Shown: positions 18,136-29,739 of the stretch, one piece after another
How positions within the stretch are numbered: position 1 is the first letter of the stretch
Layout: each line of letters begins with the position of its first letter
Source: Niabella yanshanensis
GTDB lineage: Bacteria > Bacteroidota > Bacteroidia > Chitinophagales > Chitinophagaceae
Length of the DNA: 64,000 nt
Direction: 5' to 3'
Assembly (NCBI RefSeq): GCF_034424215.1
Contig: NZ_CP139960.1
Location: 434,001 to 498,000, forward strand
The notes under the pieces: model-generated
The model's database searches: none
Told to the model about the DNA's origin: nothing
Seen by the model: the letters and a program-made list of their open reading frames with translations, nothing else
Made by a program: the position numbers and the translations under genes

Positions 18136-20151
18136 ATGAAAAAAGGATTTAAATTATTAGTAGCAGGTATAGTTTGTAGTGCGTCGGTAAAGGCACAGAG
18201 TGCACTGGTAAACACTTCTCAAAGTAAATATGCTAAGCTGTCTGGCGTTGGGTTAAGCGATGTGCAATGGACCAAGGGCTTTTGGGCCGAACGTTTTGAT
18301 GTATTGAAAAATTCTATGGTGCCTGCATTATGGCGCACTTATACCAGCGACACCATTTGTTATTCGTTCCAGAATTTCAAAGTAGCAGCTGGTTTACAGG
18401 AAGGACGGTTTAGAGGGCCTTCTTTCCACGACGGAGATTTTTATAAAACCCTGGAGGCTGTGGCATCCTTGTATGCATCTACCAAAGACCCTAAATTAAA
18501 TGGTTGGATGGAAGAAGCCATTGCGGTGATTGGCAAAGCTCAAAGGGCTGATGGTTATATTTATACCAAAAACATTATTGAGCAAAACAAAACCGGCGAG
18601 CAGAAAATGTTCGACGATAAGCTGAGCTTTGAAGCCTATAATTTTGGTCACCTGATGACCGCCGGTTGTGTCCATTACCGGGCTACAGGAAAAACCAATT
18701 TATTGGATATTGCCAAAAAAGCATCAGACTTCCTGATCGTTTTTTATACCAAAGCAACGCCCGAACAGGCCCGCAATGCCATCTGCCCCTCACACTACAT
18801 GGGACTGGCCGAAATGTATCGCACCACCAAAGAAAAGAAATACCTCGATCTCCTAAATAAGCTGATTGATGTAAGGGGAACGGTAGAAGGTACCGATGAT
18901 AACAGTGATCGTGCTCCTTTCAGGGATATGAAAAGAATTGTTGGGCACGCAGTAAGAGCCAATTACCTGATGGCGGGTGTAGCAGACCTGTATGCAGAAG
19001 AGGGAGATAAAACTTTACTGGCCACCCTGGATACTTTATGGAATAATGTGATCAATACCAAAATGTATGTAACCGGTGCCTGTGGCGCTTTGTACGACGG
19101 CGTTTCAGTTGACGGCACTTCTTATATTCCTGATACGGTTCAGAAGGTACACCAGTCTTATGGCCGGGATTACCAGCTGCCTAATTTTAGTGCGCATAAT
19201 GAAACCTGCGCCAATATCGGTAATGTGCTGTGGAACTATCGCATGTTCCTATTAACCGGAGAAGAGAAATATTTTGATATTGTTGAGTTAGCATTATATA
19301 ATAGTGTGTTGAGTGGCATCAGCATGGATGGTACTAAATTCTTTTATACCAATCCACTCGCGCATACCGTTGACTACCCCTATCATTTGCGTTGGGAAGG
19401 TGGCCGGGTTCCTTATATCAGCAAGTCGAATTGTTGCCCACCTAACGTAGTGCGCACGATTGCACAGGTTAGCAATTACATGTACAGCACCGGTAAAGAT
19501 GGTTTGTATATTAATATGTATGGTGGTAATAAGCTGCAAACCGTATTAAATGATGGCAGTAAACTGGCACTGCAGCAGGTGAGTAACTACCCCTGGGATG
19601 GTGCCGTATCTCTTTCGATAACGGAAGCGCCTGCAAAAACCTTACCCGTTCATCTGCGCATTCCAGGCTGGTGTAATAAAGCATCGGTAAAAGTAAACGG
19701 CAAGCTGGTAAATGGCGCTATCAATGGTGGTCAATATTTTACTTTAGATCAAAAATGGAAAAAGGGGGATAAAATAGAATTGGTGCTGGATATGCCGGCT
19801 GCTTTGATCGAATCCAATCCAATGGTGGAGGAAACCCGTAACCAGGTAGCAGTAAAAAGAGGCCCTGTCGTTTATTGCATTGAATCACCTGATATGCCGG
19901 CTCAAAAAGTATTCAATATTGCGATCCCCTCTAACATACAATTAAAGCCAGTACCTGCAACTATTGCCAATGGTAATATGATGGCGCTTACCGGTGAAGC
20001 CAGGCTTCTAAGCAATGGTGACTGGACCAGAACCCTGTATAAAGAAATCAGCAAAAAACAAACGCCGGTAAACATTAAATTAATTCCTTACTATGCATGG
20101 GCCAACCGAGGAGAAACCGATATGAGTGTATGGATGCCATTAGTAAGATAG
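18136..20151 (+). CDS. Secreted beta-L-arabinofuranosidase-like glycoside hydrolase, GH127
   Basis: The 671-residue product has a signal peptide (MKKGFKLLVAGIVCSASVKAQ). The start is ATG 18136 rather than an in-frame GTG at 18109 inside the preceding repeat. The DUF1680/GH127 zinc-cysteine centre is intact: NETC gives Glu356 and Cys358, and SNCCPPN gives Cys433 and Cys434. These match Glu338, Cys340, Cys417 and Cys418 of the characterised enzyme HypBA1, where Cys417 is the nucleophile. GH127 members act on beta-L-arabinofuranose and, in rhamnogalacturonan-II loci, on aceric acid. Context with GH78, GH106 and GH2 points to pectin side chains. Confidence 0.88.
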   Translation: MKKGFKLLVAGIVCSASVKAQSALVNTSQSKYAKLSGVGLSDVQWTKGFWAERFDVLKNSMVPALWRTYTSDTICYSFQNFKVAAGLQEGRFRGPSFHDGDFYKTLEAVASLYASTKDPKLNGWMEEAIAVIGKAQRADGYIYTKNIIEQNKTGEQKMFDDKLSFEAYNFGHLMTAGCVHYRATGKTNLLDIAKKASDFLIVFYTKATPEQARNAICPSHYMGLAEMYRTTKEKKYLDLLNKLIDVRGTVEGTDDNSDRAPFRDMKRIVGHAVRANYLMAGVADLYAEEGDKTLLATLDTLWNNVINTKMYVTGACGALYDGVSVDGTSYIPDTVQKVHQSYGRDYQLPNFSAHNETCANIGNVLWNYRMFLLTGEEKYFDIVELALYNSVLSGISMDGTKFFYTNPLAHTVDYPYHLRWEGGRVPYISKSNCCPPNVVRTIAQVSNYMYSTGKDGLYINMYGGNKLQTVLNDGSKLALQQVSNYPWDGAVSLSITEAPAKTLPVHLRIPGWCNKASVKVNGKLVNGAINGGQYFTLDQKWKKGDKIELVLDMPAALIESNPMVEETRNQVAVKRGPVVYCIESPDMPAQKVFNIAIPSNIQLKPVPATIANGNMMALTGEARLLSNGDWTRTLYKEISKKQTPVNIKLIPYYAWANRGETDMSVWMPLVR

Positions 20152-20196
20152 CCCATGAAAAGTTGGAAGCTTCAGTATTAGCAATAAATAAACAAG

Positions 20197-21441
20197 ATGG
20201 AGAGAATTATCGGAACCTACTATATAGAAACGCCTTATGATCCGGAGAAAGCTGCCGCAGTATTGGCAGGAGAGCAGTCCTCAGGAACCTTTGTAGCAGT
20301 ACCTGGTGAAACAGAGGAACTGAAGCAACGGTTTGCCGCCAGGGTGGAGGACGTGGCTTTGTTAGAGACCGTTGATCTGTCGGCCATTCCCGGTGCGGTT
20401 AGCAGTACAGGTAAATATCATAGAGCCAGGGTGAAGGTTTCCTGGAGCATTGAAAATTTTGGCTATAACTTACCCGTAATGGTGTCTAGCTTGCAGGGCA
20501 ACCTGTATGAGATTACTCAATTTACCGGCTTAAAGTTAATGGACATCGAATTGCCATCTTCCTTCGGCCAGCAATTTAAGGGCCCTGAATTTGGCATTGC
20601 AGGCTGCAGGCAATTAACCGGGATAGCAGAAAGGCCGTTAATCGGCACCATCATCAAGCCTTCTATAGGCCTGACCGTGGTGGATACTGCGGCTATGGTG
20701 CAAACACTGGCTGATGCCGGTATTGATTTCATAAAAGATGATGAGCTATTATCTTCTTCCGCAAATTCGCGTTTCGAAGACAGGGTAGCCGGTATTATGA
20801 AGGTGATCAACACACATGCAGATAAAACAGGCAAAAAAGTGATGTACGCTTTTAACCTGAGCGGGGAAATGGATGAAATGTTGTCGCGCTACGAAACAAT
20901 TGTAAAGCATGGTGGTACCTGTGCCATGATCAGCATTAACAGTGTCGGACTAAGCGCTGTTAAAAAGATATGTGATCAGCGCCAGCTGGCCATACACGCG
21001 CATCGTAACGGATGGGGTATGTTGACAAGACATCCGTTATTGGGTATTGATTTCAGGGCTTATCAAAAAATATGGAGATTGGCGGGTGTGGACCAATTAC
21101 ATGTAAATGGTATAAAAAACAAATTCTGGGAAACGGATGATAGTGTGGTGAATTCTATTGAAGCCTGTTTAACTCCATTATTCGATCAAAAAAATGTGAT
21201 CCCGGTTGTCTCCTCAGGCCAATGGGGGGGGCAGGCTTTTGAAACCTGGAGACGCACGCAAACACAGGATCTTTTATATATGGCAGGTGGAGGTATTATG
21301 GCCCATCCCATGGGGGTTGCTGCAGGAGTTGCTGCTTTGCAGCAGGCATGGTCTTCGGCAGTGGAGGGATTGACATTGGAAGAAGCGGCAGCCACCTACC
21401 CCGAATTTGCAAAGAGTGTAGAGAAATTTGGTGATAAATAA
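20197..21441 (+). CDS. RuBisCO-like protein (form IV, RLP), probable sugar-acid decarboxylase/transcarboxylase
   Basis: The 414-residue protein has the RuBisCO large-subunit fold but is not a carboxylating RuBisCO. Seen are KPSIGL (Lys154, equivalent to Lys175; Lys177 is replaced by Ser156) and GIDFIKDDE, with Lys180, Asp182 and Glu183 matching the carbamate/metal residues 201, 203 and 204. HAHRNG (His269, Arg270), a loop-6-like NGIKNKF and GGGIMAHP are also present. Known RLP roles are methionine-salvage enolase, D-apionate-pathway OiaX/OiaT and others. The DUF1537 kinase starts 1 bp after the stop. A substrate phosphorylated by that kinase, such as 3-oxo-isoapionate-4-phosphate, is therefore likely but inferred. 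Confidence 0.9.
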   Translation: MERIIGTYYIETPYDPEKAAAVLAGEQSSGTFVAVPGETEELKQRFAARVEDVALLETVDLSAIPGAVSSTGKYHRARVKVSWSIENFGYNLPVMVSSLQGNLYEITQFTGLKLMDIELPSSFGQQFKGPEFGIAGCRQLTGIAERPLIGTIIKPSIGLTVVDTAAMVQTLADAGIDFIKDDELLSSSANSRFEDRVAGIMKVINTHADKTGKKVMYAFNLSGEMDEMLSRYETIVKHGGTCAMISINSVGLSAVKKICDQRQLAIHAHRNGWGMLTRHPLLGIDFRAYQKIWRLAGVDQLHVNGIKNKFWETDDSVVNSIEACLTPLFDQKNVIPVVSSGQWGGQAFETWRRTQTQDLLYMAGGGIMAHPMGVAAGVAALQQAWSSAVEGLTLEEAAATYPEFAKSVEKFGDK

Positions 21442-21442
21442 T

Positions 21443-22759
21443 ATGCCGGCTCAACCTCAAATACAGTTGGCCTTCTATGGCGATGATTTCACCGGATCTA
21501 CCGATGCACTGGAGTTTGCCTGCAGGGCAGGAGCTAAGGCCATTTTATTTATTGAACCTCCCAACGTATCTGCATTAACCAGGTTCCCGGGCATTAACGT
21601 CATCGGAGTAGCAGGTAAAACAAGATCGTTGGGTCCAGATGAAATGGAGCAGGTGTTAACAGAGGCATTTAGTCAATTAAAGCAATTCGGCCCGAGGCAT
21701 ATACATTATAAAGTATGTTCTACTTTTGACTCTTCGCCTTTAGTAGGAAGCATTGGGCGCGTGATGGATGTTGGGGCTGCTGTTTTCGCGGGTAAGCTGA
21801 TACCTGTTTTAGGAGGTACTCCTTCTTTAGGCCGCTATTGTGTGTTTGGGAATTTGTTTGCGAGAATGGGAATTGGTAGCAATGGTGCGATCTATCGTTT
21901 AGACCGGCACCCTTCCATGACCAAACACCCCGTTACACCAGCCGATGAAAGCGATCTGCGTTTACATATACAAAAGCAAACCAGCAAACGGCTGGCATTG
22001 ATCGATATCGTTCAAATGCAAAAACCAATAACCGAATGGGATCAGGCGATACAAGATGAAGATGCCGTATTAGTGGATACTTCCGAAGAACAACAGTTGG
22101 GAAAAATAGGCGATTGGCTGGACGCGAAGGCCAACGAAAATGAACCCTTGTTTTCAATAGGGTCTTCAGCCGTGGAAGTGGCTTTGGGCACTGTATGGAA
22201 TAAAACGGGCGATGGAAAAGTCTTACCCGAATGGATTGAACCAGGTAAGGCAGAACCGTTATTGGTAGTTTCAGGAAGCTGTTCACCAGTAACTGCAGGC
22301 CAGATAAATTGGTCTAAAGAAAATGGATTTAAAGAGGTCATATTAAATGCTATTGCTGTTTGTGATGACGGAGTCACCGAGTCGATCATCGAAGCTGTAA
22401 ACAGTTTGTTAAAGAGCGGAAAGAACGTAGTGGTACATACCGGCTCTAAAGATGGAGCCAATCTATCCTCCGAAAAACTGGGGACAGCCTTAGGCAGTAT
22501 TGCAAGAAGCGCCGTAGAAACCTGTTCACTAAAACGGGTTGTAATTGCGGGCGGCGATACCAGTAGTTATGCAGCAAGAGCGATGCAAATTGAAGCAGTG
22601 GAAATGATTGCCCCATTGGTAGCAGGAGCGCCTTTGTGTAAAGCCTATTCACAAAACCGGGCCATTGATGGACTGGAAGTGAATTTTAAAGGAGGACAGG
22701 TGGGCGCGCCGGATTATTTTGGTGTGCTGAGAGAGGGGAGAATGATGAATAATGAATAG
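21443..22759 (+). CDS. Four-carbon acid sugar kinase family protein (DUF1537; OiaK/OtnK-like)
   Basis: The 438-residue kinase opens with FYGDDFTGSTDALEF, the N-terminal DUF1537 motif. It has the C-terminal nucleotide-binding VIAGGDTSSYAAR. Family members phosphorylate 3-oxo-tetronates or 3-oxo-isoapionate with ATP in the cytosol. The start is ATG 21443, one base after the RLP stop, not the TTG/GTG codons inside the RLP gene, so the pair is tightly coupled. The last codons (MMNNE, stop) run into a TGAATAG-type repeat, and IS copy 2 inserted 21 bp later. Confidence 0.88.
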   Translation: MPAQPQIQLAFYGDDFTGSTDALEFACRAGAKAILFIEPPNVSALTRFPGINVIGVAGKTRSLGPDEMEQVLTEAFSQLKQFGPRHIHYKVCSTFDSSPLVGSIGRVMDVGAAVFAGKLIPVLGGTPSLGRYCVFGNLFARMGIGSNGAIYRLDRHPSMTKHPVTPADESDLRLHIQKQTSKRLALIDIVQMQKPITEWDQAIQDEDAVLVDTSEEQQLGKIGDWLDAKANENEPLFSIGSSAVEVALGTVWNKTGDGKVLPEWIEPGKAEPLLVVSGSCSPVTAGQINWSKENGFKEVILNAIAVCDDGVTESIIEAVNSLLKSGKNVVVHTGSKDGANLSSEKLGTALGSIARSAVETCSLKRVVIAGGDTSSYAARAMQIEAVEMIAPLVAGAPLCKAYSQNRAIDGLEVNFKGGQVGAPDYFGVLREGRMMNNE

Positions 22760-22780
22760 TCAATTGTGAATGGTGAATGG
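22742..22780. repeat. TGAATAGT/TGAATGG short tandem repeat at kinase 3' end
   Basis: Units atgatgaat, aatgaatagt, caattgtgaatgg and tgaatgg span the kinase stop codon and end at the IS copy 2 border. It is the same repeat class as 11571-11629. The sequence continues as tggtgaattg past the IS, so the IS split one repeat tract. Confidence 0.6.
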
Positions 22781-22829
22781 TGTCTTGTCCTGGTATAGGT
22801 TGACAGTTTTTATATTAAAAAACTGACAG

Positions 22830-23222
22830 ATGACGAAGATATCCATTAGAGAACAGGTTCGGTATAGTATTAGCTTTAAGCAAAAAGTTGTCAGAGAAGT
22901 GGAGAAAGGGTTATCAGTAGAGTCTGTTCGCAGGCGGTATAATATCGGCGGGGGCAGTACTATTCAAAATTGGATCAGACAATTTGGTAAACATCATTTA
23001 TTAAGTAAAGTGTTAAGAGTGGAGACGCTTGAAGAAAAAGACCGTTTAAAAGAATTGGAAGCTGAAGTAAAAAAGCTGAAGCTGGCCTTGGCAGACAGCA
23101 TGTTGGAGAAGCAAGCTTTGGAGACACTAATCGACATAGTGGATGAGCATTATGATACAGATGTAAAAAAAAATTTCGCACAGCAGTCATCCGCATGTGT
23201 GGGGAGAAAGGGCAAAAAGTAA
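22830..23222 (+). CDS. IS3-family transposase OrfA, copy 2
   Basis: Identical in translation to the copy 1 OrfA. A 130-residue HTH plus coiled-coil protein overlapping orfB by 28 bp. Confidence 0.92.
   Translation: MTKISIREQVRYSISFKQKVVREVEKGLSVESVRRRYNIGGGSTIQNWIRQFGKHHLLSKVLRVETLEEKDRLKELEAEVKKLKLALADSMLEKQALETLIDIVDEHYDTDVKKNFAQQSSACVGRKGKK
23165..23173 (+). other. Probable -1 frameshift site in IS copy 2
   Basis: An A9 run in the orfA 3' part, with the -1 frame open into orfB, as in copy 1. Confidence 0.65.
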
Positions 23223-24031
23223 ATCGGCTGTGTTTGTACTTTGGTTACAGCCGTTCGGGTTATTATAAATCGCTGAGAACAATTATTCAATCGGATTTAA
23301 CAGAGGCTGTAGTGGTAGATTTAGTAGGTTCGGTTCGGCGTTATCAGCCGATGATAGGAGGTAAAAAACTGTATTCGTTATTAAAAGCTGATTTGGCAAA
23401 ACCGGGCAGTAGAGTTGGTCGCGATAAGTTCTTTGATATACTACGCAAGCAGAAGTTGCTGATAAAAAGAAGAAGGAGGTATGTTACTACAACGGATTCT
23501 TATCATCGCTTTCGCAAGTATAACAATAAGGTTAAAGATCAATTACTTACAGGACCCGGCCAGGTAATTGTAAGTGATATTACTTATTTGAGGACGTCGA
23601 GCGGGTTTGTATACCTGTTTTTGCAAACAGATGCCTGGTCTCGAAAGATCACCGGCTGGCATTTGAGTGAGAGTTTGGGTATTGCTGGAGCACTAAAAGC
23701 TCTTGAGATGAGTATCCGGCAGTATCCTTCGACGCTGGGAACGATCCACCATTCCGATCGGGGCATCCAGTATTGTTGTGATGCTTATGTGTCAGCACTA
23801 CAGGAGGCCGGAATGGAAATTAGCATGACTGAAGAAAATCATTGTTACGAGAATGCACAGGCAGAAAGGGTAAATGGGATATTGAAACAGGAATTTCTTT
23901 TAGATAGTGTATTTGCCGATAAGCAGGAAGCATTTAAAGCAGTGAAAGAGGCCATATATACTTATAATTACCGCCGTCCCCATTGGTCTTTAAATTTAAG
24001 AATACCTATACAGTTACACAATGCAGCATAG
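23195..24031 (+). CDS. IS3-family transposase OrfB, copy 2
   Basis: The protein is identical to the copy 1 OrfB, with the triad Asp128, Asp188, Glu224. The single base change (C at 23717) leaves Arg unchanged. Confidence 0.93.
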   Translation: MCGEKGQKVNRLCLYFGYSRSGYYKSLRTIIQSDLTEAVVVDLVGSVRRYQPMIGGKKLYSLLKADLAKPGSRVGRDKFFDILRKQKLLIKRRRRYVTTTDSYHRFRKYNNKVKDQLLTGPGQVIVSDITYLRTSSGFVYLFLQTDAWSRKITGWHLSESLGIAGALKALEMSIRQYPSTLGTIHHSDRGIQYCCDAYVSALQEAGMEISMTEENHCYENAQAERVNGILKQEFLLDSVFADKQEAFKAVKEAIYTYNYRRPHWSLNLRIPIQLHNAA

Positions 24032-24212
24032 TATGTCAAACCAGGAAGATGCGCTCGCCGCGCGGGCGGTGTAATTCTAAGGTTAACTTTTATTAAATAA
24101 TGAAATTTGAAACAATATTATTAACAAGAAAAATGTCCACTTTTTTCAGGACATGACATGGTGAATTGCGGTATTTGAGCCAGCTACCAGCCACTCGTCA
24201 AAAAATAAAAAT

Positions 24213-24905
24213 ATGGAAAATAATAAGAACACCTCTTCCGGGGTTGGGAGTAAAACGTTAGGATTGGTTCATACATCGGCTACATTGGTACCCGTGTTTG
24301 ATGAGCTTTGTAAAAAGCATTTACCGGGTGTAAAAGTCTTTAATATTGTTGATGATAGCCTGATCAAAAACACGATCGCCTGTGGTGAGCTGACACCACA
24401 AACGGCTAAACGTGTGGTAAACTATGCTAATTCGGCAGAAGAAGCAGGTGCTGATCTTATCATGTTTACCTGCTCATCAATTGGCGCTGCTGTTGAAACG
24501 GCCGATACTTTGACCGGTGTGCCGGTACTGCGTGTAGACCAGCCCATGGCTGATAAAGCAGTTGCATCGGGCAGTAAAATAGGAGTGGTGGCTACTTTGT
24601 CCACCACATTAGAACCCACCAGCGACCTGGTAAGGCGACGTGCCATTGTTGCAGGTAAAAATATTGAGCTGGTTTCCCGTCTTTGTGAAGGAGCCTTCGA
24701 AGCCTTAATGAGCGGCGATGCTCAAAAGCATGATGATATTGTGGGCGCTGCATTAAAACAATTATCACTGGAAGTGGATGTAATCCTGTTGGCCCAGGCT
24801 TCTATGGCCCGCGTGGTCGGGACCTTGTCCGAAGAAGATAAGAAAGTACCGATATTGGCTAGTCCGCCTTTGGCGATGGAATATTTAGCCAGAGTATTAA
24901 AATAA
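24213..24905 (+). CDS. Aspartate/glutamate racemase-fold protein, atypical active site
   Basis: The 230-residue cytosolic protein has the tandem alpha/beta fold of the Asp/Glu racemase superfamily. TLGLVHTSATLVPVF is at the N-terminus, and ADLIMFTCSSIG carries the first catalytic-type Cys87. At the place of the second catalytic Cys it reads LLAQASMARV (residues 192-201), with no Cys. That argues against a two-base racemase and for a one-Cys decarboxylase/isomerase-like enzyme. The gene lies in line with RLP and kinase, separated only by IS copy 2, and 17 bp before the BASS gene. Its step in the pathway is unknown. Confidence 0.78.
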   Translation: MENNKNTSSGVGSKTLGLVHTSATLVPVFDELCKKHLPGVKVFNIVDDSLIKNTIACGELTPQTAKRVVNYANSAEEAGADLIMFTCSSIGAAVETADTLTGVPVLRVDQPMADKAVASGSKIGVVATLSTTLEPTSDLVRRRAIVAGKNIELVSRLCEGAFEALMSGDAQKHDDIVGAALKQLSLEVDVILLAQASMARVVGTLSEEDKKVPILASPPLAMEYLARVLK

Positions 24906-24922
24906 ACGAAACGATTGCTGCC

Positions 24923-26224
24923 ATGATTAAATTATATCGGATCAGTTTATGGGTTTGTATTGTTGCTGCGGCTGGGTTATTGATGAGCTTATTGTTGCAT
25001 CAACCTGACCTGAGTAAAATACTTGCAGTTGTTACAGCTGTTTCACTGGCATTAGGTTTAGGCTCGGTGTCGGCGCTTAAAGGTTATCAATATACGGCAT
25101 GGATTATTGCCGCCGTGGTGGCCGGAATGGTGTACCCACAGGCTTTTATGAACTGGGGACCTGTGAACCTGAGGGACAAGACTTTGATACTGGTCATTAT
25201 CCAGTTGGTGATGTTTGGGATGGGTACGCATATGAGCCTGAGAGATTTTAAAGGATTGGCGAGTACGGGCAAAGGTGTTATTGTTGGTCTGCTGTGTCAT
25301 TTTTCCGTAATGCCTTTAATGGGAGTATTACTCACTAAGGTCTTTGATTTTGAGCCGGAGATCGCGGCCGGTATTATATTGATCGGCAGTTGTAGCAGTG
25401 GGCTGGCGTCTAACGTAATGGTTTACCTGGCAAGGGCCAACCTGGTGTTGTCGGTTATTGTTACAGCTATGGCTACATTGGCTGCTCCTTTTTTAACGCC
25501 CTTATTGATGAAGACCTTTGCAGGTACATTAATAGAAGTGAAGTTCATTGATATGATGATCGAGATTATTAAGATCGTTATCGTACCCATAGGTGCAGCC
25601 TTATTACATGATTACCTGAAAGGGGCCGGCAAAGCCAGGGCGAGAGGTATCATTGTAGCAGCAGTGATTTGCGCTGTTTACGCGCTATCGGTTTTATTGT
25701 GGCTGTATCCCAGTATCGCAGCAAGCGGGGCATCACATGCGGCTTTACAGTCTTTAGAATTATCGGGCTTCCTGGCGGCCGCAGTTGTGGCAGGTACCCT
25801 GTATCACCAGTTGTATAAAGTGTATCCAAAAGTAGATCAGCTGATGCCTTTTATCTCGATGTTTGGTATCATCTACTTCACTACCGTTACTACAGCAGCA
25901 GGCAGGGATAACCTCATGAAAGTTGGTTTTTTATTGTTCATCGCATCGGTGGTCCATAATGCGGCGGGTTATTTCTTTGGTTACTGGTTCAGTCGCTTTT
26001 TCGGGCTCGACAGGAATTCCAGTCGCACCGTGGCTTTTGAAGTAGGCTTACAAAACGGGGGAATGGCAAGCGGTCTTGCCGGATCGATGGGGAAGTTGGG
26101 CACGGTAGGCCTTGCGGCTGCAGTCTTTAGTCCCTGGATGAATATAAGCGGAAGTATATTGGCTAACTACTGGAGGAAGAGGCCTGTGGAGCCTTCAAAG
26201 GAAAAAGAACCCGAGGAGAAGTGA
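24923..26224 (+). CDS. Bile acid:sodium symporter (BASS) family carrier
   Basis: The 433-residue polytopic membrane protein has about 10 or more hydrophobic segments. The BASS-type strings are GMGTHMSLRDFKG, CSSGLASNVMVYLARANLVLS, the following TLAAPFLTPLLMK, and a late GLQNGGMASGLAG. BASS carriers move organic anions with sodium. Known substrates across the family include bile acids, pyruvate, pantoate and, in plants, glycolate. It starts 17 bp after the racemase-fold gene and ends in a charged tail. Import of a sugar acid or export of a pathway product are both possible. Confidence 0.85.
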   Translation: MIKLYRISLWVCIVAAAGLLMSLLLHQPDLSKILAVVTAVSLALGLGSVSALKGYQYTAWIIAAVVAGMVYPQAFMNWGPVNLRDKTLILVIIQLVMFGMGTHMSLRDFKGLASTGKGVIVGLLCHFSVMPLMGVLLTKVFDFEPEIAAGIILIGSCSSGLASNVMVYLARANLVLSVIVTAMATLAAPFLTPLLMKTFAGTLIEVKFIDMMIEIIKIVIVPIGAALLHDYLKGAGKARARGIIVAAVICAVYALSVLLWLYPSIAASGASHAALQSLELSGFLAAAVVAGTLYHQLYKVYPKVDQLMPFISMFGIIYFTTVTTAAGRDNLMKVGFLLFIASVVHNAAGYFFGYWFSRFFGLDRNSSRTVAFEVGLQNGGMASGLAGSMGKLGTVGLAAAVFSPWMNISGSILANYWRKRPVEPSKEKEPEEK

Positions 26225-26320
26225 ACCGCAGAGAAAATAAGTACGCGGAGCAATGCGCTGAGTTATAAATGAAGATAAGATCTCTCTGCGTTGCCTCTGC
26301 TTCTCTCTTTCTCCGCGGTT
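26224..26320. repeat. Imperfect inverted-repeat element (AACCGCAGAGAAA ... TTTCTCCGCGGTT)
   Basis: A roughly 97-bp element begins at the BASS stop codon. Its outer arms are complementary with one mismatch, and further internal (CGCRGAG)-like units extend the pairing. It could form a long hairpin and act as an mRNA 3' stabiliser or attenuator before GH2. It resembles widespread CGCAGAG intergenic repeats. Confidence 0.6.
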
Positions 26321-26396
26321 AATAATATACAGAGCCTCGATGCGAGTACTAATGCAAAAGGGTGTATAGAATTAAGTAAAATATTTCAGAAGTTAA

Positions 26397-29663
<3,267 letters not shown>

Positions 29664-29739
29664 AATAAGGCTATTTTTGCCTTAGGATTATAACGTGGCT
29701 ATCCGATAGAGGCGCCATGCTTGTCAAATAACATACGGA

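Larger units (their letters stand above)
22781..24158 (+). mobile_element. IS3-family insertion sequence, copy 2 (1378 bp, complete)
   Basis: It has the same ends, length and orientation as copy 1, with 1377 of 1378 bases identical as read by eye. The target duplication is TGG (22778-22780 and 24159-24161). It separates the kinase gene from the racemase-fold gene and thus interrupts what looks like one catabolic operon. Its direct repetition with copy 1 (offset 11151 bp) makes the region deletable by recombination. Confidence 0.95.

Noticed and set aside
20197-21441. True CO2-fixing RuBisCO
   Set aside because: One Lys of the KPK motif is replaced, no small subunit or phosphoribulokinase is seen, and the neighbours are sugar-acid catabolic genes.
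11630-24158. Composite transposon carrying the RLP module
   Set aside because: Each IS has its own complete 3-bp duplication (ATG and TGG) and the outer flanks differ, so joint transposition into this site is not supported.
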